Shown here in pieces: positions 8,058 through 17,397 of a stretch of 37,947 nucleotides of DNA. Positions within the stretch are counted from its first letter, which is position 1. Each line of letters opens with the position of its first letter. This DNA is from Tannerellaceae bacterium (GTDB lineage: Bacteria > Bacteroidota > Bacteroidia > Bacteroidales > Tannerellaceae). The stretch spans positions 1-37,947 of the forward strand of contig JAISZA010000142.1 in assembly GCA_031269535.1 (NCBI GenBank), read 5' to 3'. The notes under the pieces were generated by a model. It searched no databases. It had not been told where the DNA came from and saw only the letters and a list, made by a program, of their open reading frames with translations. A program made the translations under genes and the position numbers.

Positions 8058-11033
8058 ATGAGTAGTATTTTAAAGAAGAAGTCTTTTTGTTATTTTCTGT
8101 TTACGATGGTATTTTTTGTTTCCATATCCGCTCAGGATGTGATAGATGTGATTATCGTTAGAGGGACGGTTGTCGATGCCGGTACGGGCGAAGCGCTTGT
8201 TGGAGTATATATTGCCGACGGGAGGAATTTGGGAAACGGAGCCATGACGGATTCGAAAGGACAGTTTACAATTAATGTTCCGCAAGGTGCGGATTTAGTA
8301 TTTTCGTACATCGGGTACGAATCGGCGACGCTTGGAGCGACGCCGGAGATGAATGTACGGTTGCAGGAATCGGCAGATGTGTTAGGCGATGTGATCGTAA
8401 TAGGCTATGGCGTTCAGCGCAAAGCCGATTTGACCACAGCGATATCCTCGGTTTCGACCGAAGATATTGAACGCCGACCCATTGTTTCGGCAGGGCAGGC
8501 GATTCAGGGAAAAGCGGCGGGAGTGATGGTTATCCAGCCAAACGGATCGCCGGGCGCCGATTTGACAATACGAGTGCGCGGAACAACCTCGTTCAACGCA
8601 AGTAACGACCCTCTTTACGTTGTTGACGGCGTCCCGGTTGATAACATCAGTTTTTTGTCGCCGAGAGATATTGCCGACATCCAGATTATGAAAGATGCTT
8701 CGTCGGCAGCCATTTACGGTTCGAGAGCGGCAAACGGCGTAATACTCGTTACCACGAAATCGGGGACTGCGAAAGAATCGAAAATCACTTTCAATGCGCA
8801 GTATGGCGTCAACCAAGTTGCCAACAGGATTCAGTCGTTGAACGCGGCTCAGTACAAGGAACTGATGGATGAAATCAGACCCGGAGCCATCCCCGATGGC
8901 ACAACCGACCTAATTGACTGGTTCGACGAAGTTTATCGTGCCGGAATCACACAAAACTATCAACTCTCCGTCGCCGATGGCAACGACAGATTGAATTATT
9001 ATCTCTCAGCCGGTTATCTCGACGAAAAAGGAGTTCTTAACGCTGCATTTTTCCGGCGTTATTCGTTCAGGGCGAATGCCAACAATCAGGTGCGCAAATG
9101 GTTAAACGTAAGTGCAAACGTTTCGTATTCCGAGAATCAGAAAAATGGAATCACTACCGGACAAGGTTCGAATCGTGGCGGAGTAGTGCTGGCTGTGGTC
9201 AATCTTCCGACGAGTATTCCGGCTATGAACGACAATGGTTTATACAACCGTGTATTTTACGGGCAAAACATCACCAATCCCGTCGAGGCGCTCGAAAACG
9301 GTAAGAACAACAAGGACAGGGAAAATAGAATAATCGCTTCGGGAAACGCAACGATTACTTTCATGCCCGATTTCACTTACAAATCGTCGTTTACTTTAGA
9401 CCGGAGGAATTATCTGCAAACAGGATTTACGCCGCCGGTTCATGCCGACGACCGTGACGACTGGGGTGCAGGTTGGGATAATCGTAACATGAACACAGTA
9501 TTAGTCTTCGACAATGTATTGAATTTCAATCGTACAATCGACAGGCACAGTTTTAGCGTAATGGCGGGGTCGTCGTGGACAGGTTCCGACTACACCAACA
9601 GTTGGATAAATGCAACGCATTATCTTGACAGCGAAATCAAAACGCTCAACGCAGCCAACAAAATTGCATGGAATAATACGGGAACAGGCGCTTCGCAATG
9701 GGCGATAATGTCGTATTTCGGAAGAATAACCTACAATTTCAACAATAAATATCTTGTCACTGCAAACGTACGCACAGACGGATCGTCGAAATTGCATCCC
9801 GATTATCGCTGGGGAACATTTCCTTCATTTTCTGCTGCATGGCGTATATCGTCCGAAGATTTCATGAAAGATATCGAATGGATTAACGACATGAAAATAC
9901 GCGGAGGATGGGGACAGACAGGTAATCAGTCGGGAATAAGCGATTACGCATATCTGCAACGTTACAGCACAGTGCGGCACGAATGGTGGATCACGGGACA
10001 AACCGACATCCTGCCAACGCTTGAGCAGGCAAATCTCAGAACGAAGGACTTGCGATGGGAGACGACCTCGCAGACCGATTTCGGAATTGACCTTACTCTG
10101 TTGAAACGACGGCTGACGCTCGCTCTGGATTACTATTACAAGACAACAACCGACATGTTGACAAATGTTTCGTTGCCGGCTTCCGGCTCGAGTTCCGTAC
10201 GCAACATACAGCGGAACGAGGGCGAAATGACCAACACGGGATTCGAATTTACGGCAAGTTCGCGGAATTTGCAGGGCGAGTTTTCGTGGAACACTGATTT
10301 CAATATTTCGTTCAACAAAAACAAGCTGAAGACGCTCGAATTTGCTCAGATATACTACGAAGCGGAAACAACCGACGCTCTTCATCAAACCCCGATTGTG
10401 CGCAACGAACCCGGACGTTCGATGGGTGGATTTTACGGATATATCAACGACGGAGTTGACCCCGAAACAGGCGAACTGATATATCGCGACATCAACAAAG
10501 ACGGCAAGGTAACGGCAAGTGATAAAACGTACATCGGCGACCCGAATCCCGATTTTACTTACGGTCTGACTAATTCGTTTTCGTGGAAAAACTTCAACCT
10601 GAATATATTTATCCAGGGGTCGTACGGTAACGATATTTTCAACGCTTCGAAAGCCGACGTCGAAGGAATGTACGATTTAAAGAATCAATCGACTAACGTG
10701 TTGAAGCGGTGGCGAACTCCGGGGCAAATCACCGACGTCCCCAAAGCGGGATTCAGGCTTGAGCCTTCGTCGTATTTCATCGAAAACGGAAGTTATCTCC
10801 GTGTAAAAGATATTTCGATATCTTACAATTTCAAGGGAAGTTTTCTGAATAAATTAGGGATAAGTCGGTTGCAACCGTATTTTACGGCGAGCAATCTGCT
10901 GACGTTCACAAAATACTCCGGCATGGATCCAGAAGTCAATCAGTGGGGCAACAGCGGTAGCGTTCAGGGAATCGACTGGGGAACTTATCCTCACAGTAAA
11001 TCATTTATATTTGGTATTAATGTTGAATTTTAA
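8058..11033 (+). CDS. SusC-like TonB-dependent outer-membrane glycan transporter
   Basis: This is the outer-membrane channel that, with the SusD lipoprotein after it, imports oligosaccharides using TonB energy. Of its 991 residues, 1-25 form a signal peptide, about 34-103 a carboxypeptidase-regulatory-like domain (RGTVVDAGTGEALVGV), and 111-120 (DVIVIGYGVQ) a TonB-box-like segment. The plug follows (125-236: IRVRGTTS, PLYVVDGVP, KDASSAAIYGSRAANGVILV), and the beta-barrel ends in an aromatic (GINVEF). It has no STN domain, so it is not the sigma-signalling kind, consistent with control by the divergent regulator. A three-codon open frame (ATG AGA AAA TGA, 8050-8061) ends in an ATGA overlap with the start. 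Confidence 0.95.
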   Translation: MSSILKKKSFCYFLFTMVFFVSISAQDVIDVIIVRGTVVDAGTGEALVGVYIADGRNLGNGAMTDSKGQFTINVPQGADLVFSYIGYESATLGATPEMNVRLQESADVLGDVIVIGYGVQRKADLTTAISSVSTEDIERRPIVSAGQAIQGKAAGVMVIQPNGSPGADLTIRVRGTTSFNASNDPLYVVDGVPVDNISFLSPRDIADIQIMKDASSAAIYGSRAANGVILVTTKSGTAKESKITFNAQYGVNQVANRIQSLNAAQYKELMDEIRPGAIPDGTTDLIDWFDEVYRAGITQNYQLSVADGNDRLNYYLSAGYLDEKGVLNAAFFRRYSFRANANNQVRKWLNVSANVSYSENQKNGITTGQGSNRGGVVLAVVNLPTSIPAMNDNGLYNRVFYGQNITNPVEALENGKNNKDRENRIIASGNATITFMPDFTYKSSFTLDRRNYLQTGFTPPVHADDRDDWGAGWDNRNMNTVLVFDNVLNFNRTIDRHSFSVMAGSSWTGSDYTNSWINATHYLDSEIKTLNAANKIAWNNTGTGASQWAIMSYFGRITYNFNNKYLVTANVRTDGSSKLHPDYRWGTFPSFSAAWRISSEDFMKDIEWINDMKIRGGWGQTGNQSGISDYAYLQRYSTVRHEWWITGQTDILPTLEQANLRTKDLRWETTSQTDFGIDLTLLKRRLTLALDYYYKTTTDMLTNVSLPASGSSSVRNIQRNEGEMTNTGFEFTASSRNLQGEFSWNTDFNISFNKNKLKTLEFAQIYYEAETTDALHQTPIVRNEPGRSMGGFYGYINDGVDPETGELIYRDINKDGKVTASDKTYIGDPNPDFTYGLTNSFSWKNFNLNIFIQGSYGNDIFNASKADVEGMYDLKNQSTNVLKRWRTPGQITDVPKAGFRLEPSSYFIENGSYLRVKDISISYNFKGSFLNKLGISRLQPYFTASNLLTFTKYSGMDPEVNQWGNSGSVQGIDWGTYPHSKSFIFGINVEF

Positions 11034-11048
11034 TAAAAAATTAAAGAT

Positions 11049-12599
11049 ATGAAACTAAGATATATATTTGGGAAATGTCTCCCGTTGTTAGTGGCGGTTC
11101 TGGCGTCGTGTTCGCTGGAGCGCGATCCGCTTGATTCGTATTCAGATGTTACCGAAGGAATTGAAACCGATTCCGTTCGTATTGTTTTTAAGGATAAAGC
11201 GGCGATTTTGTCACAACGTCAAACGCTGTACGACAAGCTGAGAGACGGTCAGGAACACTGGTATCTCGACATGCTGCTACTTGGCGACAGCCATTCGGAT
11301 AATGCGTACGCAGGTTCGCCAGGAAGCGAAACTACGCCTTTCGAAGTCAATTCCATCGAAGGATCGAACACTAATCTCCTTCGCGACTGGAACGGTCACA
11401 CAAGCAATATCGGGCAGGCAAATTTGTTGATAAACAACATCGACGACACGCCCGACCAGTCGTTGACCGCTGCCGAACGAGCGCAGTACAAGGCGGAAGC
11501 AAAGATTTTCAGAGCGATTGTTTTCTTCGATATGGTGCGTATCTGGGGGAATATTCCCGTCGTGACAATCAATGCCGACGATATCACATCCGACAATATC
11601 GACAAAATATATTCGCAACATTTTCCGTCGCAAAGTTCTGAAGAAGAGACGTACAAGCAAATCGAAAAGGATTTGCTGGAGGCTTTGCCCGACGCTCCGG
11701 CGACAAATTCCGACGATAAAAGGATTTTGTCGAAAGCGGTTGCCAACGCAATGCTGGCTAAGATGTATGCCGAAAAACCGTTGCGCGATTATGCAAAAGT
11801 CATACAGTACTGCGATGCGGTGGCTGCCGACGGTATTGATTTGGCAGACAATTTCGGCGATTTGTTCGGCGTGATTCTCACGGACGACAGTCAGCCGGCA
11901 AGCCAGAGCAATCCAGCAATCGACGCAAAAGCGCGAAATACCAAAGAATCAATCCTCGAAACGCAGTTTTTCTCAGGCAACACAAACTGGGTAACGTGGA
12001 TGTTCGGCAGGGCGCTGGAAAACTGGACGTTCTATTTCGAATGGGCAAAATGGATAACTCCTTCGCTTGATCTTATCAAGGCATTCAACAATGCCGGCGA
12101 CACAAAACGTTTAAACGAAACGGTTGTGTTCTATTCATGCGGCTGGAATATCTATTATCCGTCGGGCAGCTATGCGTTTATGTACAAGTGTCGTTCGGGA
12201 TTCAACAGTATCATCAAACTTCGCTATGCCGATATTCTCCTGCTTAAAGCAGAGGCTTTAATCATGGGCGACGGTAGCTTGAACGAAGCGGCGAATATTA
12301 TCAACCGCATCAGACAGCGCGCCGGGTTGCCGAATCTGTCCGGTTCGATTACAGGAAACAAAGATTCCATGTTAGATGCACTTTTAAACGAACGCCGTCT
12401 CGAACTTGCTCTGGAAGGTCAACGCTGGTTCGACCTCGTTCGTCTTGACAAAGTCGAAGAGGTGATGAACGCCGTTTATGCACAAGACAAACAACGACCG
12501 GCGCAAAAATACGCTTTCGACGTCAATTCGTACCGGCTTCCGATACCGCAGGTGGCAATTGACCAGAATCCGAATCTGATACAAAATCCAGGTTATTAA
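11049..12599 (+). CDS. SusD/RagB-like glycan-binding lipoprotein
   Basis: This is the surface lid of the SusC channel. The 516-residue product has a lipoprotein signal ending LASC, with Cys21 as the lipidation site. The RagB/SusD N-terminal helices appear at AEAKIFRAIVFFDMVRIWGNIPVV, the usual YKAEAKFLRA-type block. The C-terminal block has LRYADILLLKAEALI, IRQRAGL, LLNERRLELALEGQRWFDLVR and the closing LPIPQVAIDQNPNLIQNPGY. It starts 15 bases after susC and is clearly in the same operon. The bound glycan cannot be read from the sequence; the neighbouring GH30 enzyme suggests a beta-glucan. Confidence 0.95.
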   Translation: MKLRYIFGKCLPLLVAVLASCSLERDPLDSYSDVTEGIETDSVRIVFKDKAAILSQRQTLYDKLRDGQEHWYLDMLLLGDSHSDNAYAGSPGSETTPFEVNSIEGSNTNLLRDWNGHTSNIGQANLLINNIDDTPDQSLTAAERAQYKAEAKIFRAIVFFDMVRIWGNIPVVTINADDITSDNIDKIYSQHFPSQSSEEETYKQIEKDLLEALPDAPATNSDDKRILSKAVANAMLAKMYAEKPLRDYAKVIQYCDAVAADGIDLADNFGDLFGVILTDDSQPASQSNPAIDAKARNTKESILETQFFSGNTNWVTWMFGRALENWTFYFEWAKWITPSLDLIKAFNNAGDTKRLNETVVFYSCGWNIYYPSGSYAFMYKCRSGFNSIIKLRYADILLLKAEALIMGDGSLNEAANIINRIRQRAGLPNLSGSITGNKDSMLDALLNERRLELALEGQRWFDLVRLDKVEEVMNAVYAQDKQRPAQKYAFDVNSYRLPIPQVAIDQNPNLIQNPGY

Positions 12600-12619
12600 C
12601 ATTTAAAAATGATAAGAAA

Positions 12620-14026
12620 ATGAAAAGTATTACATACAAATCAGTCTCCCGCATCTGTATATTAGCGGTAATCGCAACGACGGCAATATTTTCGTCGTGC
12701 AACGACAGAGATTATGGAGAATTTATTTTGCCCGTTCCCGTGATAGAATCGTTTACGGTTAGTCCACAAACTTTCACTTTCGGCGACAATCTGCAACTGA
12801 CAGCCAAAGTTTCGGACGCAGAAATCGACATTGTCGCTTTAAATGTCAACATTACGGCAAACAATAAACTTGTCGCCTCGCAAACTTTGTCCGTTAAAAG
12901 CGACAAAACAGTTGAGGTCGATGCTTCGATTTTCGTTCCGTTAGCGAAAGATATATCCGATAATGCGGATGTTACGATTTCGTTGACAGCAATAAACCGG
13001 GCGCAGGGAGCAACAGTGCGCGAACTGACGGGTTTTACAGGTAAACGTCCCTATTTCGAACGGCTGTATTTAGTGACGGAATCCGGCGATGTTGGCGTTC
13101 TTGTTCCGCAATCGAGCAACAAAGACAGGTACGAAGCGTCGGAACTGTCGTTGCCGAAATCATTTCGTTGCCGTATAGCGCAGAAAATCACCGGCGACAG
13201 CCGAATTGACTACAGCAGTGCAGTGTGGGGCGAAAAAAACGGAAGAATAGAGCCGGTCGATGAATCGGGAGATTATATCTTTGTCTGGTCAGGCAATGGA
13301 AACTATACAACGAGTATAATTTTCGACAGTTATACATTTAAAACAATATCGGGCGGAGGCAGTTACCAGCCAGGCGACCTTCTTGTCGATAATTTCGAAA
13401 ACGCTATTATTGTTGATGGAGAAACATTGATGAAAACCTCCGTTAATCTGACAAAAAATCAGGAAATAAAAGTTTTCCACGAGTTGGCTTCTCCTGATGT
13501 GGTGTATAATCCCGATTTCTTTGAACGCATTGCTTTCAACAAAGTCAAATTTCTTGGCGAAACGGGAAATTACGACCTGTATTACAATGCAGGCAGGAAA
13601 AACGTGATAGTGGGCGTCGCCAGTCCTTCGTATCCCGATTATCTGGTCGCCTGCGGTTATGGACTTGGATATCCGAGCAAGGTTACTCCAACTCAGTTAG
13701 ACGCAGCCTATCCGGGTAAACATCTGGTTACTACCTCATGGGGATTCGATCATGTGTTGCAGTATATTCTGTTTCGTAAGACAGGCGACAATATCTTTCA
13801 GGCAACAGTCCTGATGCCCGGCGAACACGATAGGTATGCAGATTTCAAGCCTTTCGAAAATACGGACTGGGGAAATGAGAAAAAAGCTGGGGACTTCACT
13901 TTCACAGGCGAACGAATCATCGCCAGCGACGACAATTGGATAATCGCCGACGGAGAACAGGCTGTGTACAGGATTACTGTTAATTTGACTGCCATGACGG
14001 TTGATATCGTAAAAATAACAATATAG
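12620..14026 (+). CDS. Surface glycan-binding-type lipoprotein (SusE/F position), first of two
   Basis: A 468-residue lipoprotein with signal and lipobox FSSC (Cys27). After the lipid anchor comes a beta-rich domain of Ig type (VIESFTVSPQTFTFGDNLQL...), then further beta-rich segments with many aromatic residues. In location and layout it is a surface glycan-binding protein. It resembles the DUF5121/DUF5125 group that sits beside GH30 enzymes in Bacteroides loci, but I could not verify the family. It shares its plan with the product of 15560-16891: lipid anchor, N-terminal Ig-like domain, an internal 'DYLYLALV'/'ERLYLVTE' strand, and a C-terminal domain ending in a strand of V/I/T residues. 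It begins 20 bases after susD and ends 3 bases before the GH30 gene. Confidence 0.7.
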   Translation: MKSITYKSVSRICILAVIATTAIFSSCNDRDYGEFILPVPVIESFTVSPQTFTFGDNLQLTAKVSDAEIDIVALNVNITANNKLVASQTLSVKSDKTVEVDASIFVPLAKDISDNADVTISLTAINRAQGATVRELTGFTGKRPYFERLYLVTESGDVGVLVPQSSNKDRYEASELSLPKSFRCRIAQKITGDSRIDYSSAVWGEKNGRIEPVDESGDYIFVWSGNGNYTTSIIFDSYTFKTISGGGSYQPGDLLVDNFENAIIVDGETLMKTSVNLTKNQEIKVFHELASPDVVYNPDFFERIAFNKVKFLGETGNYDLYYNAGRKNVIVGVASPSYPDYLVACGYGLGYPSKVTPTQLDAAYPGKHLVTTSWGFDHVLQYILFRKTGDNIFQATVLMPGEHDRYADFKPFENTDWGNEKKAGDFTFTGERIIASDDNWIIADGEQAVYRITVNLTAMTVDIVKITI

Positions 14027-14029
14027 AAA

Positions 14030-15556
14030 ATGATGATTATGACGAAATTGAGAAGTAAACATTTGATTTGTGTTTTCGCAGGACTGGCAATACTGTTTGC
14101 CGCCTGCGGAGATGCAAACAACAACAAATCGAACGGCGAAACAGGCAGTGAAACAGAAGGAGACGTTACGCTATTTGTTACTACAAATACCCGTTCGTTC
14201 GATTTTAAGAAACAAACGGTTCGGTTCAGCGAAAAATCGAACATGGCGCCGGCGACCATCATTCTCGATCCATCGCAACGCTATCAAAGCATGGACGGAT
14301 TCGGCGCTGCGATAACCGGTTCGACCTCTTACAATCTGCTGAAAATGTCGTTCGAAAACAGAACGAAGTTTCTGAAAGAGACTTTTTCGCCCACCGAAGG
14401 CATGGGATATAGTTATATTCGTATATCTATCGGATGCTCTGATTTTTCGCTCAGCGAATACACCTGCTGCGACACTCCGGGAATAGAAAATTTTGCTCTG
14501 CAAACCGAAGAAATAGACTATGTGATTCCCGTAGTGAAAGAGATACTTGCCATCAATCCCGACGTCAAAATCATGGGGTCGCCGTGGACTTGTCCACGCT
14601 GGATGAAAGTGAACAATCTCACCGACCGGCAACCGTACAATTCCTGGACGGGCGGGCAACTCAATCCGGCTCACTTTGCCGATTATGCCGATTATTTTGC
14701 GAAATGGATTCTGGCGTTCAAAAATAAAGGAATCGACATCTATTCGATAACTCCGCAAAACGAGCCGCTGAACCGCGGCAACTCCGCTTCGCTGTTTATG
14801 GGATGGGACGAACAGCGCGATTTCGTGAACACAGCATTGACGCCAAAACTAAAAGCGGCAGGATTGAAGACGAAAGTGTATCTGTTCGACCATAATTACA
14901 ATTACGATGGCATGGGCGAGCAAAACGCTTATCCCGTGAAGATTTATGACGCAGGCGTCGATGAACTTGTGGTCGGAGCCGCTTATCATAATTATGGAGG
15001 CAGTCGCGACGAGTTGAACAGTATCCACAGCAAATATCCCGATAAGGAACTGTTATTCACCGAAACTTCGATAGGGACGTGGAACGATGGCAAAAATCTG
15101 TCGGTTCGTCTAACGGCTGATATGGAAGATATCGCGCTGGGGACGGTCAACAACTGGTGTCGAGCTGTGATAGTCTGGAATTTGATGCTCGACAGCGATC
15201 GCGGTCCAAATCGTGAAGGCGGCTGCCGGACGTGTTACGGCGCTGTAGATATCGACCGTACAAATTATACGAGTATTACAAAAAACTCTCATTACTATAT
15301 CATCGGACATCTGTCGTCGGTGGTTAAGCCGGGAGCCGTACGAATCGGCACAAAAGGCTACTCTGCCGCCGAAATCACATGTTCCGCATTCGAAAATCAG
15401 GACGGAACTTACGCTTTCGTGCTGCTAAACAGCGCGGACGAAAGCCGTAAGATTACTCTGAGCGATGATGTTCAGCATTTCAGTTACGAGGTTCCCGCAA
15501 AATCGGTGGTCTCATATTTGTGGAAAAAACATAATTCAAAAAAAGTAAAATTATAG
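14030..15556 (+). CDS. GH30 glycosidase, probable surface or periplasmic beta-glucanase
   Basis: A retaining glycoside hydrolase of family 30, a (beta/alpha)8 barrel with a flanking beta domain. The 508-residue product has a lipoprotein signal with FAAC (Cys26; Cys23 if translation starts at the ATG at 14039). Family blocks are YQSMDGFGAAIT (85-96), YSYIRISIGCSDFS (128-140), GSPWTCPRWMK (183-193), TPQNEP with acid/base Glu245, and LLFTETS with nucleophile Glu345. A C-terminal beta sandwich closes the protein. GH30 members include glucosylceramidases, endo-beta-1,6-glucanases and xylanases. Next to SusC/SusD and a lipoprotein, the subfamily for fungal beta-1,6-glucan (GH30_3) is the best guess; the sequence does not prove it. 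Confidence 0.9.
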   Translation: MMIMTKLRSKHLICVFAGLAILFAACGDANNNKSNGETGSETEGDVTLFVTTNTRSFDFKKQTVRFSEKSNMAPATIILDPSQRYQSMDGFGAAITGSTSYNLLKMSFENRTKFLKETFSPTEGMGYSYIRISIGCSDFSLSEYTCCDTPGIENFALQTEEIDYVIPVVKEILAINPDVKIMGSPWTCPRWMKVNNLTDRQPYNSWTGGQLNPAHFADYADYFAKWILAFKNKGIDIYSITPQNEPLNRGNSASLFMGWDEQRDFVNTALTPKLKAAGLKTKVYLFDHNYNYDGMGEQNAYPVKIYDAGVDELVVGAAYHNYGGSRDELNSIHSKYPDKELLFTETSIGTWNDGKNLSVRLTADMEDIALGTVNNWCRAVIVWNLMLDSDRGPNREGGCRTCYGAVDIDRTNYTSITKNSHYYIIGHLSSVVKPGAVRIGTKGYSAAEITCSAFENQDGTYAFVLLNSADESRKITLSDDVQHFSYEVPAKSVVSYLWKKHNSKKVKL

Positions 15557-15559
15557 ATC

Positions 15560-16891
15560 ATGAAAAGGCAAAAATATTTGTTTTTAATTCTAACCGGAGT
15601 CTTCTTCCTGACTGCATGCGACGAAGATATCAATAATAACGATTTCGCCGGTAATCCGGTTATCAAATCCGAAACTCAGTTTACCGGCGCTCTGTTTGGC
15701 GACAGCCTGACATTTACGGTCGAGGTAAACGACGAACTCCCGCTTTCGACATTGAAGACGTCGCTGTATTTCGGCGACGAAAAGGTGTCCGAAAAAATTA
15801 TCCGTACAAAAGAAAACGGAAAATATACGGGAAAAATATTCGTTCCCTATTACGTTGATATTCCCGACGGAACGGCTACGCTGGAATTTATTCTGCAAAA
15901 TACTCATCTGGCGACAGCCAAACTGTCGGTCGATGTGCCTGTTGCGCGTCCCGATTATCTGTATCTGGCGCTTGTTGCCGAAGACGCAGTATATGCAATG
16001 GAACGTACCGGACTGTATGAATACACTGCTACCAGAGCATTTCCGACTGAGTTCCCGGCGTATATCAAGGCGCCGGCGATGGGCGATGCAGGAAACGAAA
16101 TCCTGTTCGGCTGGGACAACAGCGCCGGAAAAATAACGCAGGGCGTTAACGAGTATATCCCGTTCGCTACCACGCAAAGCGGAAAATATTCAATCACATT
16201 CAACACCAAAACGTACGAGGCGACGCCTTTTGTCAGTTATCTCTGCAACAATACGGAAATGAGCAGAATAAATAACGACAATTTCGCTATCGACCTCGAA
16301 CTGACGCAAGGTCAGGACGTCGTTTTCGACGGTATAGGCGACATAGCTGAATGGTGGATCGACCCGGACTTTTTTACAAAGGCGTCCGACAACAGATTTA
16401 CTTTCGTCCCAATAGACGGTAAATATCGTATCATCGCCGATATTGCTCTGAAATACTTCAAGGTGGAGGCAATGCTCGGCTCCGAATTGGCTACTCTGCA
16501 AACCGACGGCTCAGGCGCTGTATGGATCATAGGCGACAATGTCGGAAAACCATCGGAAGAAGCAAACTACGTCGGATGGAACACCGATAAGGCGCTATGT
16601 ATGTCGCCAATCGGAAACAAAAAATACCAATTGACAGTAGTCGCCGGAAAGAGTATCAACAGGGAAAGTATCAACTTTAAATTCTTCCACCAGAAAGGCT
16701 GGGGCGGAGAATTTAATAACACAACCCTGACTGCTTCAGGCGATATTGTCATCGTCGGCGACGGCAGCAACGGCAGAGACCCGGGAAATCTGGGACTCGT
16801 CGAACCTCTCATCGAAGGACTTACTTACGTCTTTGTCGTAGATGTCTCGGCGGGAATCAATAACGCGGTATTGAATGTAACACGTTTATAA
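15560..16891 (+). CDS. Surface glycan-binding-type lipoprotein (SusE/F position), second of two
   Basis: A 443-residue lipoprotein with lipobox LTAC (Cys20). It repeats the plan of the product of 12620-14026: an N-terminal Ig-like domain (TQFTGALFGDSLTFTVEVND), a middle part starting DYLYLALVAED, and a C-terminal aromatic-rich domain (WIIGDNVGKP...EANYVGWNT, FFHQKGWGGEF) that looks like SusE/F-type starch-binding modules. The start is 3 bases after the GH30 stop, and it is the last gene before the terminator at 16923-16957. A role in holding glycan at the cell surface is inferred from location and lipid anchor. No catalytic motif was recognised. Confidence 0.7.
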   Translation: MKRQKYLFLILTGVFFLTACDEDINNNDFAGNPVIKSETQFTGALFGDSLTFTVEVNDELPLSTLKTSLYFGDEKVSEKIIRTKENGKYTGKIFVPYYVDIPDGTATLEFILQNTHLATAKLSVDVPVARPDYLYLALVAEDAVYAMERTGLYEYTATRAFPTEFPAYIKAPAMGDAGNEILFGWDNSAGKITQGVNEYIPFATTQSGKYSITFNTKTYEATPFVSYLCNNTEMSRINNDNFAIDLELTQGQDVVFDGIGDIAEWWIDPDFFTKASDNRFTFVPIDGKYRIIADIALKYFKVEAMLGSELATLQTDGSGAVWIIGDNVGKPSEEANYVGWNTDKALCMSPIGNKKYQLTVVAGKSINRESINFKFFHQKGWGGEFNNTTLTASGDIVIVGDGSNGRDPGNLGLVEPLIEGLTYVFVVDVSAGINNAVLNVTRL

Positions 16892-16922
16892 CTGATACAA
16901 CAGATTTACACAGATTTTTTAA

Positions 16923-16957
16923 CGGGCAGACTGTCGCAAACGACGACAGTCTGCCCG
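16923..16957 (+). terminator. Strong hairpin terminator of the first glycan locus
   Basis: A perfect 14-base GC-rich stem (16923-16936 with 16944-16957) encloses a 7-base loop. It starts 31 bases after the last stop codon of the operon. A run of T precedes the stem (16915-16920) and only a weak CTGTGTTTCT follows, so it may act as a terminator in both directions or as a 3'-end stabiliser. Confidence 0.7.
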
Positions 16958-17004
16958 CTGTGTTTCTATCAAGAAGAAGAATAAACAAACTATAACAATC
17001 AGCC

Positions 17005-17062
17005 ATTCTGAACTTCTTTCAGAATCCTCTACACAAAGGGAATTGCGGGTCAAGCCTGCAAT
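17005..17062. repeat. Remnants of dispersed palindromic repeats
   Basis: Two short inverted repeats follow each other: 17005-17011 with 17019-17025, and 17042-17049 with 17055-17062 (one mismatch). Both match motifs commonly dispersed between genes in many bacteria ('attctgaact..ttcagaat' and 'attgcgggtcaagcctgcaat'). The rest of the 17063-17238 gap shows nothing I can assign. Confidence 0.5.
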
Positions 17063-17238
17063 GATGGATTCCTATGGTTCCTATGGTTTGCTTTAACTGT
17101 ATATAAACCGTTATACCTTATTTATTTCGCATCTTCATTCGAGTCCCACATATCCGGTATATGTTTCAGTTTGACTGTCTGTTATTTTGCGTGTTATTTT
17201 ATAAAAATGGTTCTACTGGGAATTGTGTGGAAAAGCAT

Positions 17239-17286
17239 TATCTTTGCGGGATGAAAACTACGAATCCTAATCAAAAAAGGCAATAG
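17239..17286 (+). other. -7 element followed at once by an 11-codon open frame
   Basis: TATCTTTG (17239-17246) is a perfect Bacteroides -7 element. An ATG at 17251 opens a frame of 11 codons (MKTTNPNQKRQ) that stops at 17286. Transcription from this site would give a leaderless message. It may be the stub of a lost gene or a chance arrangement; no TTTG is found at -33 distance. Confidence 0.3.
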
Positions 17287-17342
17287 CGCCTCAAAAAAAG
17301 ATTTTGCCAAATAATTTTTTTTTCAAAATCAACATTTAATAT

Positions 17343-17350
17343 TACTTTTG
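17343..17350 (+). promoter_or_regulatory. Probable -7 element for rsmA
   Basis: TACTTTTG matches TAnnTTTG and lies 47 bases before the rsmA ATG. No good -33 element was seen in the very T-rich stretch upstream. Confidence 0.45.
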
Positions 17351-17397
17351 TATCCGGAACAAATGTGAATAATTTATTATAACACGTATAAAATAAA

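Noticed and set aside
9825-10388. A 187-codon open frame on the minus strand inside the first susC
   Set aside because: It is a mirror frame of the SusC barrel with Cys/Arg-rich, low-credibility composition.
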